Shown: positions 1 to 8,655, counted from the stretch's first letter. The stretch is 64,000 bases of DNA from Thalassotalea sp. Sam97 (GCF_041379765.1 NZ_CP166919.1:1302001-1366000), one strand, 5' to 3'. The notes: generated from the letters alone by a model not told the origin. Made by a program: numbers and translations.

Positions 1-861
1 GCCGATAACGAGATTGTTAAGCAAACGTTTGCTGATGCATCAGCAGCGTTGGGTTACGATCTTTGGGATCTTATCCAAAATGATGCTGACGGAAAACTGA
101 ATCAAACTCATGTAACTCAACCTGCATTATTGGCATCAAGTGTGGCAATTTATCGTGCATGGCAAGCGGCTAATGGTAAAGCGCCTGCAGTGCTTGCTGG
201 TCATTCATTGGGTGAGTACTCAGCATTAGTCTGTGCGGGTGTGTTATCACTTGAAGATGGTGTAAAACTGGTTGAAAAACGTGGTCAGTATATGCAACAA
301 GCGGTGCCTGCGGGCACTGGCGCAATGTACGCTATTATTGGCCTAGATGATGCCGCTATTATTAGCGCATGTGAGCAGGCAGCAGAAGATCAAGTGGTGT
401 CAGCTGTAAACTTTAACTCACCTGGTCAAGTCGTTATTGCTGGTAATAAAGAAGCGGTTGAACGCGCTGGTGCTTTATGTAAAGAAGCAGGTGCCAAGCG
501 TGCATTGCCATTGCCGGTTAGCGTACCGTCACACTGTGCATTAATGCAACCAGCAGCTGAACAGCTAGCTGCCGACTTAGCTGATATTACCTTTAATACG
601 CCAACTGTTGATGTAATTAACAACGTTGATGTAACAATCGCGGCAAATGCGGACGCGATTAAAGATGCGCTTGTACGTCAACTATATAGCCCAGTACGTT
701 GGACCGAAACGGTTGAAAAAATGGCTGCAATGGGCGTTGATACCGTGATCGAAATGGGACCGGGTAAAGTATTGCAAGGTCTAGTAAAAAGAATAAATAA
801 ACAAGTAGCGTGTAGCTCGGTTAATACAGCCGAGACATTGGCAACGGCATTGGAAGGTTAA
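1..861 (+). CDS. fabD: Malonyl-CoA:ACP transacylase FabD, 5' end missing
   Basis: FabD loads malonate from CoA onto acyl carrier protein to start fatty-acid elongation in the cytoplasm. The reading frame is open from the first base, and residues matching the E. coli N-terminal region (VKQTFADASAALGYDLW) precede the first possible TTG start at 49. The gene is therefore truncated by the window edge, losing roughly 20-25 residues. The nucleophile motif GHSLGEYSA, the conserved SVPSHCALM segment and the C-terminal EMGPGKVLQGLVKRI are all present. The stop is one base before fabG, so the two genes are co-transcribed. fabH and plsX probably lie just upstream, as is usual, but are not visible. Confidence 0.97.
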   Translation, partial: ADNEIVKQTFADASAALGYDLWDLIQNDADGKLNQTHVTQPALLASSVAIYRAWQAANGKAPAVLAGHSLGEYSALVCAGVLSLEDGVKLVEKRGQYMQQAVPAGTGAMYAIIGLDDAAIISACEQAAEDQVVSAVNFNSPGQVVIAGNKEAVERAGALCKEAGAKRALPLPVSVPSHCALMQPAAEQLAADLADITFNTPTVDVINNVDVTIAANADAIKDALVRQLYSPVRWTETVEKMAAMGVDTVIEMGPGKVLQGLVKRINKQVACSSVNTAETLATALEG

Positions 862-862
862 T

Positions 863-1606
863 ATGTCATTATTTTCATTGGAAGGGAAGGTAGCACTTGT
901 AACAGGTGCAAGCCGTGGTATTGGTAAAGCGATTGCTGAGCAATTGGCTGCGCACGGTGCCAAAGTTGTTGGTACAGCAACATCACAAGGGGGCGCGGAT
1001 GCAATCTCTGCGTACCTAGGTGACAATGGTCAAGGTTTCGTTTTAAACGTAACCGATAACGAATCAATTGACGGGTTATTCGAAGCGATTAAAGAAAGCT
1101 TTGGCGGTGTTGATATTTTGGTAAATAATGCCGGTATCACGCGTGACAACCTGATGATGCGTATGAAAGACAGCGAGTGGGATGACATCATTGATACCAA
1201 CCTAAACTCACTGTTTAAGATTTCTAAAGCGGTAATGCGCCCTATGATGAAAAATCGCGCCGGTCGTATTATCAATATTGGCTCAGTTGTTGGCTCTATG
1301 GGTAATGCTGGTCAGGTGAACTACGCGACCGCAAAAGCGGGTCTATTAGGCTTTACTAAATCGTTGGCAAAAGAAGTCGCATCTCGTGGTATTACGGTTA
1401 ATGCTATCGCCCCAGGCTTTATCGATACCGATATGACCAAAGCGTTAAATGACGACCAACGCCAAGCGATTTCATCGCAAGTACCGGCTAATCGCTTAGG
1501 TCAACCAGAAGAAATTGCCGCCACAGTGGTGTTTTTAGCATCTGATGCGGCTGGCTACATTAACGGCGAAACTATCCACGTTAACGGTGGCATGTACATG
1601 GTTTAA
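863..1606 (+). CDS. fabG: 3-oxoacyl-ACP reductase FabG
   Basis: FabG is the NADPH-dependent reductase of beta-ketoacyl-ACP in each elongation cycle. The 247 residues match the usual family length. The Rossmann motif TGASRGIGKAIA lies near residue 14, NNAG near residue 86, and the catalytic Ser/Tyr/Lys set is visible as INIGSVVGS then NYATAKAG. The C-terminus VNGGMYMV is typical. It begins one base after fabD stops and is followed by a 205-bp gap before acpP, which probably holds a separate acpP promoter. Confidence 0.97.
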   Translation: MSLFSLEGKVALVTGASRGIGKAIAEQLAAHGAKVVGTATSQGGADAISAYLGDNGQGFVLNVTDNESIDGLFEAIKESFGGVDILVNNAGITRDNLMMRMKDSEWDDIIDTNLNSLFKISKAVMRPMMKNRAGRIINIGSVVGSMGNAGQVNYATAKAGLLGFTKSLAKEVASRGITVNAIAPGFIDTDMTKALNDDQRQAISSQVPANRLGQPEEIAATVVFLASDAAGYINGETIHVNGGMYMV

Positions 1607-1654
1607 CCACTTGGTTTGATAAAACGGCAGAAATTGCAAGATTTATACAAATGC

Positions 1655-1710
1655 TTGCATTTTCGCCGAAGTTAAGCCATAAATATCGAATTGGTCATCA
1701 GGTTTGACCA
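1655..1710 (+). promoter_or_regulatory. Possible acpP promoter and inverted repeat
   Basis: In the fabG-acpP gap a weak sigma70-like pair can be placed: TTGCAT at 1655-1660 and CATAAA at 1678-1683 with a 17-bp spacer. Just downstream is an inverted repeat with arms TGGTCA (1692-1697) and TGACCA (1705-1710) separated by 7 bp. The arms resemble half sites of a FadR box, but the spacing is wrong for FadR, so the factor is unknown. The assignment rests on position and motif fit only. Confidence 0.3.
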
Positions 1711-1811
1711 GCAGGTGATTTTACTTTTTATGCTTGCAACCATGCCTTTTGACGAATAAACTACACGCAATTATTAAAAATCATATTGCTAATTTTAGTG
1801 AAGGAAAAAAA

Positions 1812-2045
1812 ATGAGTACTATCGAAGAACGCGTAAAAAAAATCATCGTTGAACAACTAGGTGTTAAAGAAGAAGAATGTAAAAACGAAGCATCTTTCGT
1901 TGATGATTTAGGTGCAGATTCTCTAGATACTGTTGAACTAGTAATGGCTCTTGAAGAAGAATTCGACACAGAAATCCCTGATGAAGAAGCTGAGAAAATC
2001 ACTACTGTTCAATCAGCTATTGACTACGTTACAGCAAACAGCTAA
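1812..2045 (+). CDS. acpP: Acyl carrier protein AcpP
   Basis: AcpP carries the growing acyl chain on a phosphopantetheine arm. The start was set at 1812 because MSTIEERVKKII is the classic N-terminus and AAGGA sits just upstream; a longer frame exists but adds 26 unrelated residues. The protein has 77 residues. The attachment serine is Ser37 in GADSLDTVELVMALEEEF. It is strongly acidic, as expected. Cys23 in the first loop is unusual compared with E. coli AcpP, which has none. A strong terminator follows directly, so acpP is probably also expressed as a short abundant transcript. Confidence 0.98.
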   Translation: MSTIEERVKKIIVEQLGVKEEECKNEASFVDDLGADSLDTVELVMALEEEFDTEIPDEEAEKITTVQSAIDYVTANS

Positions 2046-2062
2046 TAACGAGTTAAACGAAG

Positions 2063-2088
2063 AAGGCGGTTAGATAACCGCCTTTTTT
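2063..2088 (+). terminator. Rho-independent terminator after acpP
   Basis: A perfect 9-bp stem AAGGCGGTT (2063-2071) with AACCGCCTT (2076-2084), a 4-base loop, and a run of six T ending at 2088. It sits 18 bp after the acpP stop and 38 bp before fabF, so fabF needs read-through or its own start. Confidence 0.9.
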
Positions 2089-2125
2089 GTTTGTGCAAAA
2101 CGATAATACGGAGAGAAATACTATT

Positions 2126-3361
2126 ATGCGTCGAGTGGTTGTTACCGGTTTAGGGATGTTAAGTCCTCTAGCTAATAATGTCACTGATACTTGGCAAGGC
2201 TTAATGGCCGGCAAAAGTGGCATTTCGATGATCGAACATTTAGATACCAGCGACTTTTCAACAAAATTCGCGGGTATGGTAAATGGCTTTGACCCAGTTG
2301 ATTTCGGTATTGCCAAAAAAGAAACCCGCAAAATGGATTTATTTATCCAATACGGTATTGCTGCGGGTAATCAGGCGTTAGCGGATTCTGGTTTGGAAGT
2401 GACAGAGCAAAATGCAGGTCGTATTGGTGTTGCGGTAGGATCTGGTATTGGTGGCCTAACATTAATTGAAGAAGGCCATAAAAAAGCATTACAAGGTGGT
2501 GTTAAAAAATTATCGCCATTTTTCTGTCCATCGACCATCTTAAACATGATATCAGGCCATTTATCGATAATGCATGGTTTGAAAGGGCCTAATATTGCGA
2601 TTGTTACCGCGTGTACCACTGGGGTACACAATATAGGTCATGCAGCGCGAATGATTGCCTACGGCGATGCGGATGCGATGTTGGCTGGTGGTGCAGAAAA
2701 AGGCTCAACTATGCTCGGCATGGGCGGCTTTATGTCGGCTCGAGCTTTGTCGACGCGCAATGAAGCACCGCAGCAAGCTTCTCGTCCATGGGATAAAGAC
2801 CGCGACGGTTTTGTATTAAGTGACGGTGCCGGCGTGATGATGCTTGAAGAGTACGAACACGCTAAAGCACGTGGTGCAAAAATTTACGCTGAATTGTCGG
2901 GTTTTGGTATGAGTGGTGATGCGCATCATATTACCTCACCACCAACCGATGGTTCGGGTGGCGCAGCAGCAATGCGTAATGCGTTAAACGATGCCAAGGT
3001 AGCAGCAGATAAAGTGGGTTACATTAATGCCCATGGTACCTCAACACCTGCTGGTGACATTGCTGAAACCAATGGCGTTAAGTCAGTATTTGCTGATCAC
3101 GCATACAAACTGATGATGGGTTCGACCAAATCGATGACCGGTCACATGTTGGGTGCTGCCGGCTCTGCTGAAGCTATCTTTACGGTATTGGCACTTGTTA
3201 ACCAAGAAGTACCGCCGACCATAAACCTTGATAACCCTGGTGAGGGATGTGATCTTGATTACGTTGCTCATACAGCACGTCAAGCTGAATTAGAATATGC
3301 GTTATGTAATTCATTCGGCTTCGGTGGCACTAACGGCTCATTATTATTTAAGCGTGTATAG
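2126..3361 (+). CDS. fabF: 3-oxoacyl-ACP synthase II FabF
   Basis: FabF condenses malonyl-ACP with acyl-ACP and governs the temperature-dependent elongation of palmitoleate to cis-vaccenate. The start at 2126 (MRRVVVTGLGMLSP) was chosen by matching the family N-terminus; the longer frame to 2087 overlaps the acpP terminator. The 411 residues match the usual ~413. The catalytic cysteine is in TACTTGVHNIGHA (near residue 162), and the two histidines in NAHGTSTPAGD and STKSMTGHMLGAAG. The C-terminus LCNSFGFGGTNGSLLF is typical. It is followed by a terminator and then pabC. Confidence 0.97.
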   Translation: MRRVVVTGLGMLSPLANNVTDTWQGLMAGKSGISMIEHLDTSDFSTKFAGMVNGFDPVDFGIAKKETRKMDLFIQYGIAAGNQALADSGLEVTEQNAGRIGVAVGSGIGGLTLIEEGHKKALQGGVKKLSPFFCPSTILNMISGHLSIMHGLKGPNIAIVTACTTGVHNIGHAARMIAYGDADAMLAGGAEKGSTMLGMGGFMSARALSTRNEAPQQASRPWDKDRDGFVLSDGAGVMMLEEYEHAKARGAKIYAELSGFGMSGDAHHITSPPTDGSGGAAAMRNALNDAKVAADKVGYINAHGTSTPAGDIAETNGVKSVFADHAYKLMMGSTKSMTGHMLGAAGSAEAIFTVLALVNQEVPPTINLDNPGEGCDLDYVAHTARQAELEYALCNSFGFGGTNGSLLFKRV

Positions 3362-3403
3362 TCGATCTGGCATCACTCGCTAATCTTTAAACAGAGATTG
3401 GTC

Positions 3404-3440
3404 AAATACCCAAATACTGATATAGTGTTTGGGTATTTTT
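3404..3440 (+). terminator. Rho-independent terminator after fabF
   Basis: An 11-bp perfect stem AAATACCCAAA (3404-3414) with TTTGGGTATTT (3428-3438), extended inward by four pairs including one G.T, followed by T-rich sequence. It separates fabF from pabC. Confidence 0.85.
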
Positions 3441-3497
3441 ATTTCAGCGCAGACAATGATAAAAACCAGTAAGCGTTAATGATAGATAATAATTCTA

Positions 3498-4295
3498 ATG
3501 ACATACACATCGGTTAATTTCTCACAACAACATACCTTAAATGTTAAGGATCGAGGCCTTGCCTTCGGTGATGGTGTGTTTACCACAGCAAGGGTTGTTC
3601 GAGGGAAAGTCGAATACGTTGAACAGCACATACAACGTCTAGTCGATGCATGTCAGCGTTTAGCGTTAGATAATGTTCCCTTTGCAACAGTGCGTGACGA
3701 AATAAATAAAGCGGCTGTTGACATTAACGATGGCTGTTTAAAAGTGATCATCACAGCCGGTGAATCCAACCGAGGCTATGCTCGTGCTAACCCCATTGAG
3801 CCAACGGTTATCGTCCAAACGTCCGCTTACCCAGTGCACTACCACCGTTGGCAAAACGAAGGCATTTGTTTAGCCGTAAGCCAGTTGCAATTGGGCATTA
3901 ATCCCATGCTTGCAGGGATCAAGCATTTAAACCGATTAGAGCAAGTGCTTATGCGCAATGAACTTGACGGTTTAGCGGCCGATGAGCTAGTGGTGAGCGA
4001 TGTCAATGGCCATGTCGTTGAATGCTCTAGTGCGAATATTTTTTGGCAACAACACGGTCAATGGTTTACACCCGATTTATCGTTAGCCGGCGTTAATGGT
4101 ATTATCCGTCAACAGTTAGTTAAAAAACTTAACGCAAAAATTGTAACCACAGACGTTAATGCACTTTTTAACGCCGATAGCATATTTATTTGTAATGCTA
4201 TTTTGGGGATAGCACCAGTGGTTCGCTTGGCTAATAAAACACTAGATATTGACGCAAAATTTATTTGCGGTCTGCAGCAATCTATAAAGGAATAA
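3498..4295 (+). CDS. pabC: Aminodeoxychorismate lyase PabC
   Basis: PabC is a PLP enzyme of the class IV aminotransferase fold that releases pyruvate from 4-amino-4-deoxychorismate to give p-aminobenzoate for folate. The 265 residues compare with 269 in E. coli. The N-terminal DRGLAFGDGVFTT motif, the PLP lysine in GIKHLNRLEQVLMRNE, and the C-terminal FICNAILGIAPV block are all visible. It starts a tight run pabC-mltG-tmk-holB, the same order as in E. coli. There is 3 bp between its stop and mltG. Confidence 0.93.
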   Translation: MTYTSVNFSQQHTLNVKDRGLAFGDGVFTTARVVRGKVEYVEQHIQRLVDACQRLALDNVPFATVRDEINKAAVDINDGCLKVIITAGESNRGYARANPIEPTVIVQTSAYPVHYHRWQNEGICLAVSQLQLGINPMLAGIKHLNRLEQVLMRNELDGLAADELVVSDVNGHVVECSSANIFWQQHGQWFTPDLSLAGVNGIIRQQLVKKLNAKIVTTDVNALFNADSIFICNAILGIAPVVRLANKTLDIDAKFICGLQQSIKE

Positions 4296-4298
4296 CTC

Positions 4299-5306
4299 AT
4301 GTACTTGCGTTTCGCGTTTGCGGTGGTCTTTATGCTAATCACCGTTGTAGGCGCTATCACTTATATTTATGTACAGATGAATACTCACATGTTACGCACT
4401 TTGCCTATTCAGGGCGAGGAGCTGTATTCATTGTCATCGGGTAAATCATACAATTATTTGCTGAACGATTTTAAAGTAAAGGGGTATATAGACTCGACCT
4501 TTTACTATCGTTTATACGGTAAACTTAACCCAGAGCAAACACGCTTGAAATCTGGTGCTTATCGTTTAAGCGAAGGCATGACCATGTTAGATGTGTTGCA
4601 AGTTTTGCTGTCGGGTAAAGAAGCACAATTTAAAATCACCTTTATCGAAGGCACCACGTTTAAAGATTGGCTGCACCTGCTTAGCGAGCGACAACATATT
4701 AAACAAACCCTTGAAGGGTTGGACGAAAAACAAGTATTAGCACAAATAACCAGTAAATTTGACCACCCAGAAGGTTTATTTTTTCCAGATACATACGTGT
4801 ATACGGTAGGTAGTAAAGATATTGATATTTTGCAGCAAGCTTACCAACGAATGGAGCGTGAATTGGCTCGTAGTTGGCAAACGAGATCTGAAAAACTACC
4901 TTATAAATCGTCATATGAAGCGTTAATTATGGCCTCATTAATCGAAAAAGAAACGGGTAAGCTTGCAGAGCAACCACTCATTGCATCGGTGTTTATTTCG
5001 AGGCTGCGCAAGGGGATGCGTTTGCAAACCGATCCCACCATTATCTACGGTTTAGGTGATCGTTATACTGGTGATATCACTTACGCTAACATTCGTGAGA
5101 AAACGGCATATAACACCTATCAAATAGATGGTTTGCCGCCTACGCCAATCGCGATGCCGGGTAAGTCGGCAATTGAGGCGAGTATGCATCCTGCCAATAG
5201 TGATTACTTATATTTTGTAAGCAAAGGCAATGGTGAGCACTATTTTTCAACATCATTACAAGAGCACAACCGTGCCGTAAATAAGTACATCCGAGGTAAA
5301 GAGTAA
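4299..5306 (+). CDS. mltG: Endolytic murein transglycosylase MltG
   Basis: MltG (formerly YceG) cleaves nascent glycan strands at the inner membrane and sets glycan chain length. The 335 residues compare with 340 in E. coli. A single N-terminal membrane segment (about residues 3-25) precedes a LysM-like part. The YceG domain carries the catalytic glutamate in MASLIEKETGK. Further signatures are MRLQTDPTIIYGLGDRY, TAYNTYQIDGLPPTPIAMPG and HPANSDYLYFVSKGNGEHYFS. It lies between pabC and tmk with gaps of only 3 bp on each side, so it is surely co-transcribed with them. Confidence 0.95.
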   Translation: MYLRFAFAVVFMLITVVGAITYIYVQMNTHMLRTLPIQGEELYSLSSGKSYNYLLNDFKVKGYIDSTFYYRLYGKLNPEQTRLKSGAYRLSEGMTMLDVLQVLLSGKEAQFKITFIEGTTFKDWLHLLSERQHIKQTLEGLDEKQVLAQITSKFDHPEGLFFPDTYVYTVGSKDIDILQQAYQRMERELARSWQTRSEKLPYKSSYEALIMASLIEKETGKLAEQPLIASVFISRLRKGMRLQTDPTIIYGLGDRYTGDITYANIREKTAYNTYQIDGLPPTPIAMPGKSAIEASMHPANSDYLYFVSKGNGEHYFSTSLQEHNRAVNKYIRGKE

Positions 5307-5309
5307 GCA

Positions 5310-5945
5310 ATGGATACGAGTCAAGCGCAAGGGAAGTTTATTGTCGTCGAAGGTATTGAAGGGGCTGGTAAATCTTCGGCCATTGACGTTATCGAACAGG
5401 TTTTAACCGAGATGTCTATTCCGTATATCAAAACCCGAGAGCCAGGTGGTACGCCTATTGCGGAAAAATTACGTGCATTGGTTAAAGAGCCAAGTGATGA
5501 AGTTGTAACTAAAGAATGTGAGTTATTGCTGATGTATGCCAGTCGCTCACAATTGTTAGCGAATAGAATTATGCCAGCCTTGGCGCAAGGCACTTGGGTT
5601 ATAGGTGATCGTCATGATCTGTCGTCAAGGGCTTATCAAGGTGGTGGTCGTCAATTTGATGATACATTAATTGATACCATTGCCGGAATAACCTTAGGCA
5701 ACTTTAAACCCGATTTAACCTTGTACTTAGATATTGAACCAGAGATCGGTCTGCAACGAGCGCAAAATCGTGGTGAGCTTGATCGCATTGAGCAAGAGAA
5801 AATCGATTTTTTCCATCGTGTTAGAGACAAGTATCTGCAATTAGCTGAGCGAGATGATTCCATATTCGTTATCGATGCAGGACAAACCATGGACCAAGTC
5901 CATCAAGATATTCGCCAACTATTAAGCCGAGAATTACATGGATGA
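5310..5945 (+). CDS. tmk: Thymidylate kinase Tmk
   Basis: Tmk phosphorylates dTMP to dTDP for DNA synthesis. The 211 residues are standard. The P-loop GIEGAGKSS lies at residues 15-23, the DR[HY] motif appears as GDRHDLSSRAYQGGGR, and TREPGGTP is the substrate-binding loop. The LID region is RGELDRIEQEKIDFFHRVRDKY. Its 3' end overlaps the holB start by 8 bp, indicating translational coupling with the clamp-loader subunit, an arrangement also found in enterobacteria. Confidence 0.97.
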   Translation: MDTSQAQGKFIVVEGIEGAGKSSAIDVIEQVLTEMSIPYIKTREPGGTPIAEKLRALVKEPSDEVVTKECELLLMYASRSQLLANRIMPALAQGTWVIGDRHDLSSRAYQGGGRQFDDTLIDTIAGITLGNFKPDLTLYLDIEPEIGLQRAQNRGELDRIEQEKIDFFHRVRDKYLQLAERDDSIFVIDAGQTMDQVHQDIRQLLSRELHG

Positions 5946-6906
5946 GTTTGCGTTAGCCGACGACGCTGAAGATACAATTGATAGGCCGTGGCTGGAGCCG
6001 ACTAAGCAACAATTATTGACTAGCATTGTTGCCAATAATTTACCTCATGCGTTGTTATTACACGGCAGTTACGCTGCTGGACAGCGACCTTTAGCATCTT
6101 GGCTTGCTGCTCGATTACTGTGCCAACGCAATATTGAACAATTGCAGCCCTGCGGGCAGTGTAAAGCGTGTCATTTGTGGGCCGCTCAGTCGCACCCTGA
6201 CTTGGTGGTAATCGATACCGGTGATAAAGCAATTAGCGTTAATGATATTCGCATTGCATGTCAGTCACTAGAAAAAACAGCACAACTTGGGCATAACAAA
6301 GTTGTGCTGATTAACCGGGCAGAGCTATTAACGACAGCTGCCGCGAATGCCTTATTAAAAACGCTTGAGGAGCCAACATTAAAGAGTTATTTATTGTTGG
6401 TTTGTAATCATATAGAGCAATTGTTGCCAACCATATTATCTCGTTGCGCCAAAGTCGCCGTGACACCTCCCACGGGCCCTGAGCTTGCTAATGTGGCATC
6501 TAATAAACAGGCCGTGCATGCTTTTAGTACGGTAAGTGAATTGCATGAGTTATACGATGACAACGTGTTTGCTGATAAGCAGCAGTTTGTGGTTGACTTG
6601 CAGCAGTTTTTGCAACATTTTGATAATAGCAATGAGTTGGCCGAGCAAATAAGTCTTCATCAGCACGGTATGCGTTGGCTATTGTCAACGTTCGAAGCGA
6701 TGTATCGTTATAAAGCTGGTTGGACACAAGCGTTAGCGAGTGCTGATTTAGTATCAATAATCGAACACTATACTGAGCAACAGCTATTTGATTGTTGGAC
6801 TGTATGTGTTAGTGCCAACAAACAACTAAAAACGTTATCGCAAGCCAATAAAACCTTTACAGTGGAAGCATTACTGGTCAAAATCGAGCAATGTTTAGCT
6901 CAATAA
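5938..6906 (+). CDS. holB: DNA polymerase III delta' subunit HolB
   Basis: HolB is the non-ATPase delta' subunit of the clamp loader. The 322 residues are typical. Four cysteines (C62, C72, C75, C78) form the zinc module in LLCQRN..QPCGQCKAC. There is no functional P-loop: the place is taken by HGSYAAGQR, as expected for delta'. The AAA+ core shows NALLKTLEEP and the sensor segment TILSRC. The start at 5938 lies inside tmk; the alternative would be a later start that loses the conserved N-terminal helix. Confidence 0.94.
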   Translation: MDEFALADDAEDTIDRPWLEPTKQQLLTSIVANNLPHALLLHGSYAAGQRPLASWLAARLLCQRNIEQLQPCGQCKACHLWAAQSHPDLVVIDTGDKAISVNDIRIACQSLEKTAQLGHNKVVLINRAELLTTAAANALLKTLEEPTLKSYLLLVCNHIEQLLPTILSRCAKVAVTPPTGPELANVASNKQAVHAFSTVSELHELYDDNVFADKQQFVVDLQQFLQHFDNSNELAEQISLHQHGMRWLLSTFEAMYRYKAGWTQALASADLVSIIEHYTEQQLFDCWTVCVSANKQLKTLSQANKTFTVEALLVKIEQCLAQ

Positions 6907-6943
6907 TCGACTAGAAGAATAATGATAAAAGGATTGAACACCG

Positions 6944-7270
6944 ATGCATAAATTTGAATTAGTATTTGATAATGACCGCGAGCTGTACATGTCGTTTATG
7001 CCGTTTTTAAAGTCAGGTGGCTTGTTTGTTAAAACTGATGAGCAATTTGAACTCGGCCAGCAGGTTGATCTTGAAGTAACCTTACCTGGCGAAGACGACG
7101 TTGTCGCAATGGAAGGTAAGGTCTGTTGGATCACGCCACATGGTGCGCAAAATGGTACTCAGCCGGGTGTCGGAGTTAGCTTTGTGACTGATGAACATAA
7201 TGTTCGCAACCGTATTGAGGCAAAACTTGGCCGACTGCTTAATTCAAAAGAGCCTACCTATACCATGTAA
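6944..7270 (+). CDS. pilZ: PilZ-domain protein, type IV pilus assembly type
   Basis: The 108-residue protein matches the small PilZ of the Pseudomonas PA2960 type, recalled by the shared YMxF(M/L)P..GGLFV, ELGQ, LPGE and WITPxGAQ motifs. This subgroup is needed for type IV pilus biogenesis and does not bind cyclic-di-GMP. In agreement, I see no RxxxR arginine pair at the N-terminus. It lies between holB and tatD, the same place as in pseudomonads. A terminator follows 60 bp after its stop. Confidence 0.87.
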   Translation: MHKFELVFDNDRELYMSFMPFLKSGGLFVKTDEQFELGQQVDLEVTLPGEDDVVAMEGKVCWITPHGAQNGTQPGVGVSFVTDEHNVRNRIEAKLGRLLNSKEPTYTM

Positions 7271-7330
7271 GGGCGCTTGTTGTCAGAGAAAAAGCGCTTA
7301 ACGCACCGTCGACAATAGATTAAAATAGCC

Positions 7331-7354
7331 AAGGAGCGCGAGTCGCTCCTTTTT
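7331..7354 (+). terminator. Rho-independent terminator after pilZ
   Basis: Stem AAGGAGCG (7331-7338) with CGCTCCTT (7344-7351), 5-base loop and a T run to 7354. It closes the pabC-pilZ transcript ahead of tatD. Confidence 0.85.
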
Positions 7355-7433
7355 CATTCGTGATTTACCCTGTTCTTTGGTATTAACCACGTACCAAGGT
7401 TCACTGCCAATATTTACCGTAAACGGAGTAGTT

Positions 7434-8201
7434 GTGTTTATAGATTCTCACTGCCATTTAGATCGATTAGATTTAACCGACTTTGATAACAACCTTGATA
7501 ATGTTGTAACAGCAGCAAAAAATGCTGGTGTGGAGCAAATGTTATGTGTGTCGGTTACCTTAGATGGTTTTCAATCCATGGCAGAGAAAACCGCCAAATA
7601 CGATAATGTACACATATCATGTGGCGTGCATCCGTTAAACCAAGAAGATGCGGTAGAGGAATCTGAGCTTTTAGAGTTAGCAAGCAACGAACGGGTTATC
7701 GCCATCGGTGAGTCGGGTTTAGACTATTTCTACGCACCAGAAACACAAGAAGTGCAACGGGATGCCTTTCGTAAGCATATTCGTGTCGCGCGTAAGTTGA
7801 ATAAACCAATTATTATTCATACCCGTGATGCTGTCGAAGATACTTTGCAAATTATGCGTGAAGAAAAGGCTGATGAAGTTGGCGGTATTTTGCATTGCTT
7901 CACCGAGAGTTGGGAAATGGCCGAGCAAGCAATTGCCATGGGCTTTTATATTTCCTTTTCAGGCATTGTTACATTTAAAAATGCGGCAGCGTTAAGACAC
8001 GTTGCCAGCAAAGTACCTGATGATCGTTTTATGATTGAAACCGACTCCCCATATCTGGCTCCTGTACCTCATAGGGGAAAGCAAAACCAACCCGCTTATG
8101 TGGTTGAAGTGGCAAACATGTTAGCAGATATTCGAGGTCAGTCTATAGAGCAAATAGCACAATTATCGTCAGCAAACTATCGTCGCTTATTTAAGCTGTA
8201 A
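7434..8201 (+). CDS. TatD-family metal-dependent hydrolase (YcfH type)
   Basis: This is a TIM-barrel metal-dependent deoxyribonuclease-like hydrolase of the TatD family, closest in memory to E. coli YcfH. The GTG start at 7434 was chosen over the longer frame from 7377 because GGAG lies 5 bases upstream and the protein then begins MFIDSHCHLD, as in YcfH, giving 255 residues. Metal ligands appear in SHCHLD (H6, H8), GESGLDY, HTRDA, HCFTES and ETDSPYLAP. In E. coli ycfH also follows holB. The substrate of this subgroup is not established. Confidence 0.92.
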   Translation: MFIDSHCHLDRLDLTDFDNNLDNVVTAAKNAGVEQMLCVSVTLDGFQSMAEKTAKYDNVHISCGVHPLNQEDAVEESELLELASNERVIAIGESGLDYFYAPETQEVQRDAFRKHIRVARKLNKPIIIHTRDAVEDTLQIMREEKADEVGGILHCFTESWEMAEQAIAMGFYISFSGIVTFKNAAALRHVASKVPDDRFMIETDSPYLAPVPHRGKQNQPAYVVEVANMLADIRGQSIEQIAQLSSANYRRLFKL

Positions 8202-8275
8202 TTCGCATACTTCCTTATCGTCATTGCTCGTTTACGATAAAACATATGTATCATTCGCTTAAACGTGGAACAGAC

Positions 8276-8305
8276 AAAAAAAAGCCCGTAGCAAAAGCTC
8301 CGGGC
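8276..8305 (-). terminator. Strong minus-strand Rho-independent terminator
   Basis: The hairpin at 8284-8305 has arms GCCCG and CGGGC around AGC/GCT with a TTTT loop on the minus strand, and is followed by eight T on that strand. On the plus strand no T run follows, so it works on minus transcripts only. Confidence 0.75.
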
Positions 8306-8422
8306 TCAGGGGAATGGCTCATAGGTTGAGCCTGCGCTAATAAATTCTGTTTATGCAGTCACTTAAACGATAAAAATTTTGTCTGTTATCTGTTGTTATC
8401 GTCATTTCTGCATCGGCTTGGA
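8276..8422 (-). ncRNA. Candidate minus-strand small RNA with two-hairpin 3' end
   Basis: On the minus strand a sigma70-like promoter can be read as TTGGCG (RC of 8452-8457), a 17-bp spacer, and TAGACT (RC of 8429-8434). About 140 bases later comes a strong terminator: stem GCCCGGAGC with GCTACGGGC (8284-8305, one mismatch) and eight T (8276-8283). Just 5' of it is a second hairpin GGCTCA / TGAGCC (8316-8332). No ORF of note lies inside, and tatD downstream is in the opposite orientation. A small RNA is therefore more likely than a leader. No known RNA family is recognised. The 5' end is approximate. Confidence 0.45.
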
Positions 8423-8644
8423 CTTTTAAGTCTAGTACAATCCAATTAAAACGCCAACTTTAGTTAATTTAATTTAAATCTATATTTATCAATCGCTTAC
8501 TTTGTTTTTACTGTTTTTACTAAACGGTTGTGAGCAATTTTCTTACATGTTGATCACAGTTTTTCCACAATTTTTAATGCCTTAGCATGAGCTTGATTAT
8601 ATCGATTTAGCAGCGGATTTTTTAAAGAGTAAAAATCTTTTTTC

Positions 8645-8655
8645 TTGTCGACAAT
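8645..8655. promoter_or_regulatory. TTGTCGACAAT palindrome, like the gntR operators
   Basis: TTGTCGACAAT matches 11 of 12 positions of the ATTGTCGACAAT sites that flank the gntR promoter at 15.6 kb. It lies about 94 bp upstream of the small secreted-protein gene, a plausible operator position. Whether the GntR regulator acts here is inference from the motif alone. Confidence 0.35.

Noticed and set aside
1692..1710. FadR site before acpP
   Set aside because: The arms TGGTC and GACCA are 9 bases apart, whereas the FadR core needs one base between them.
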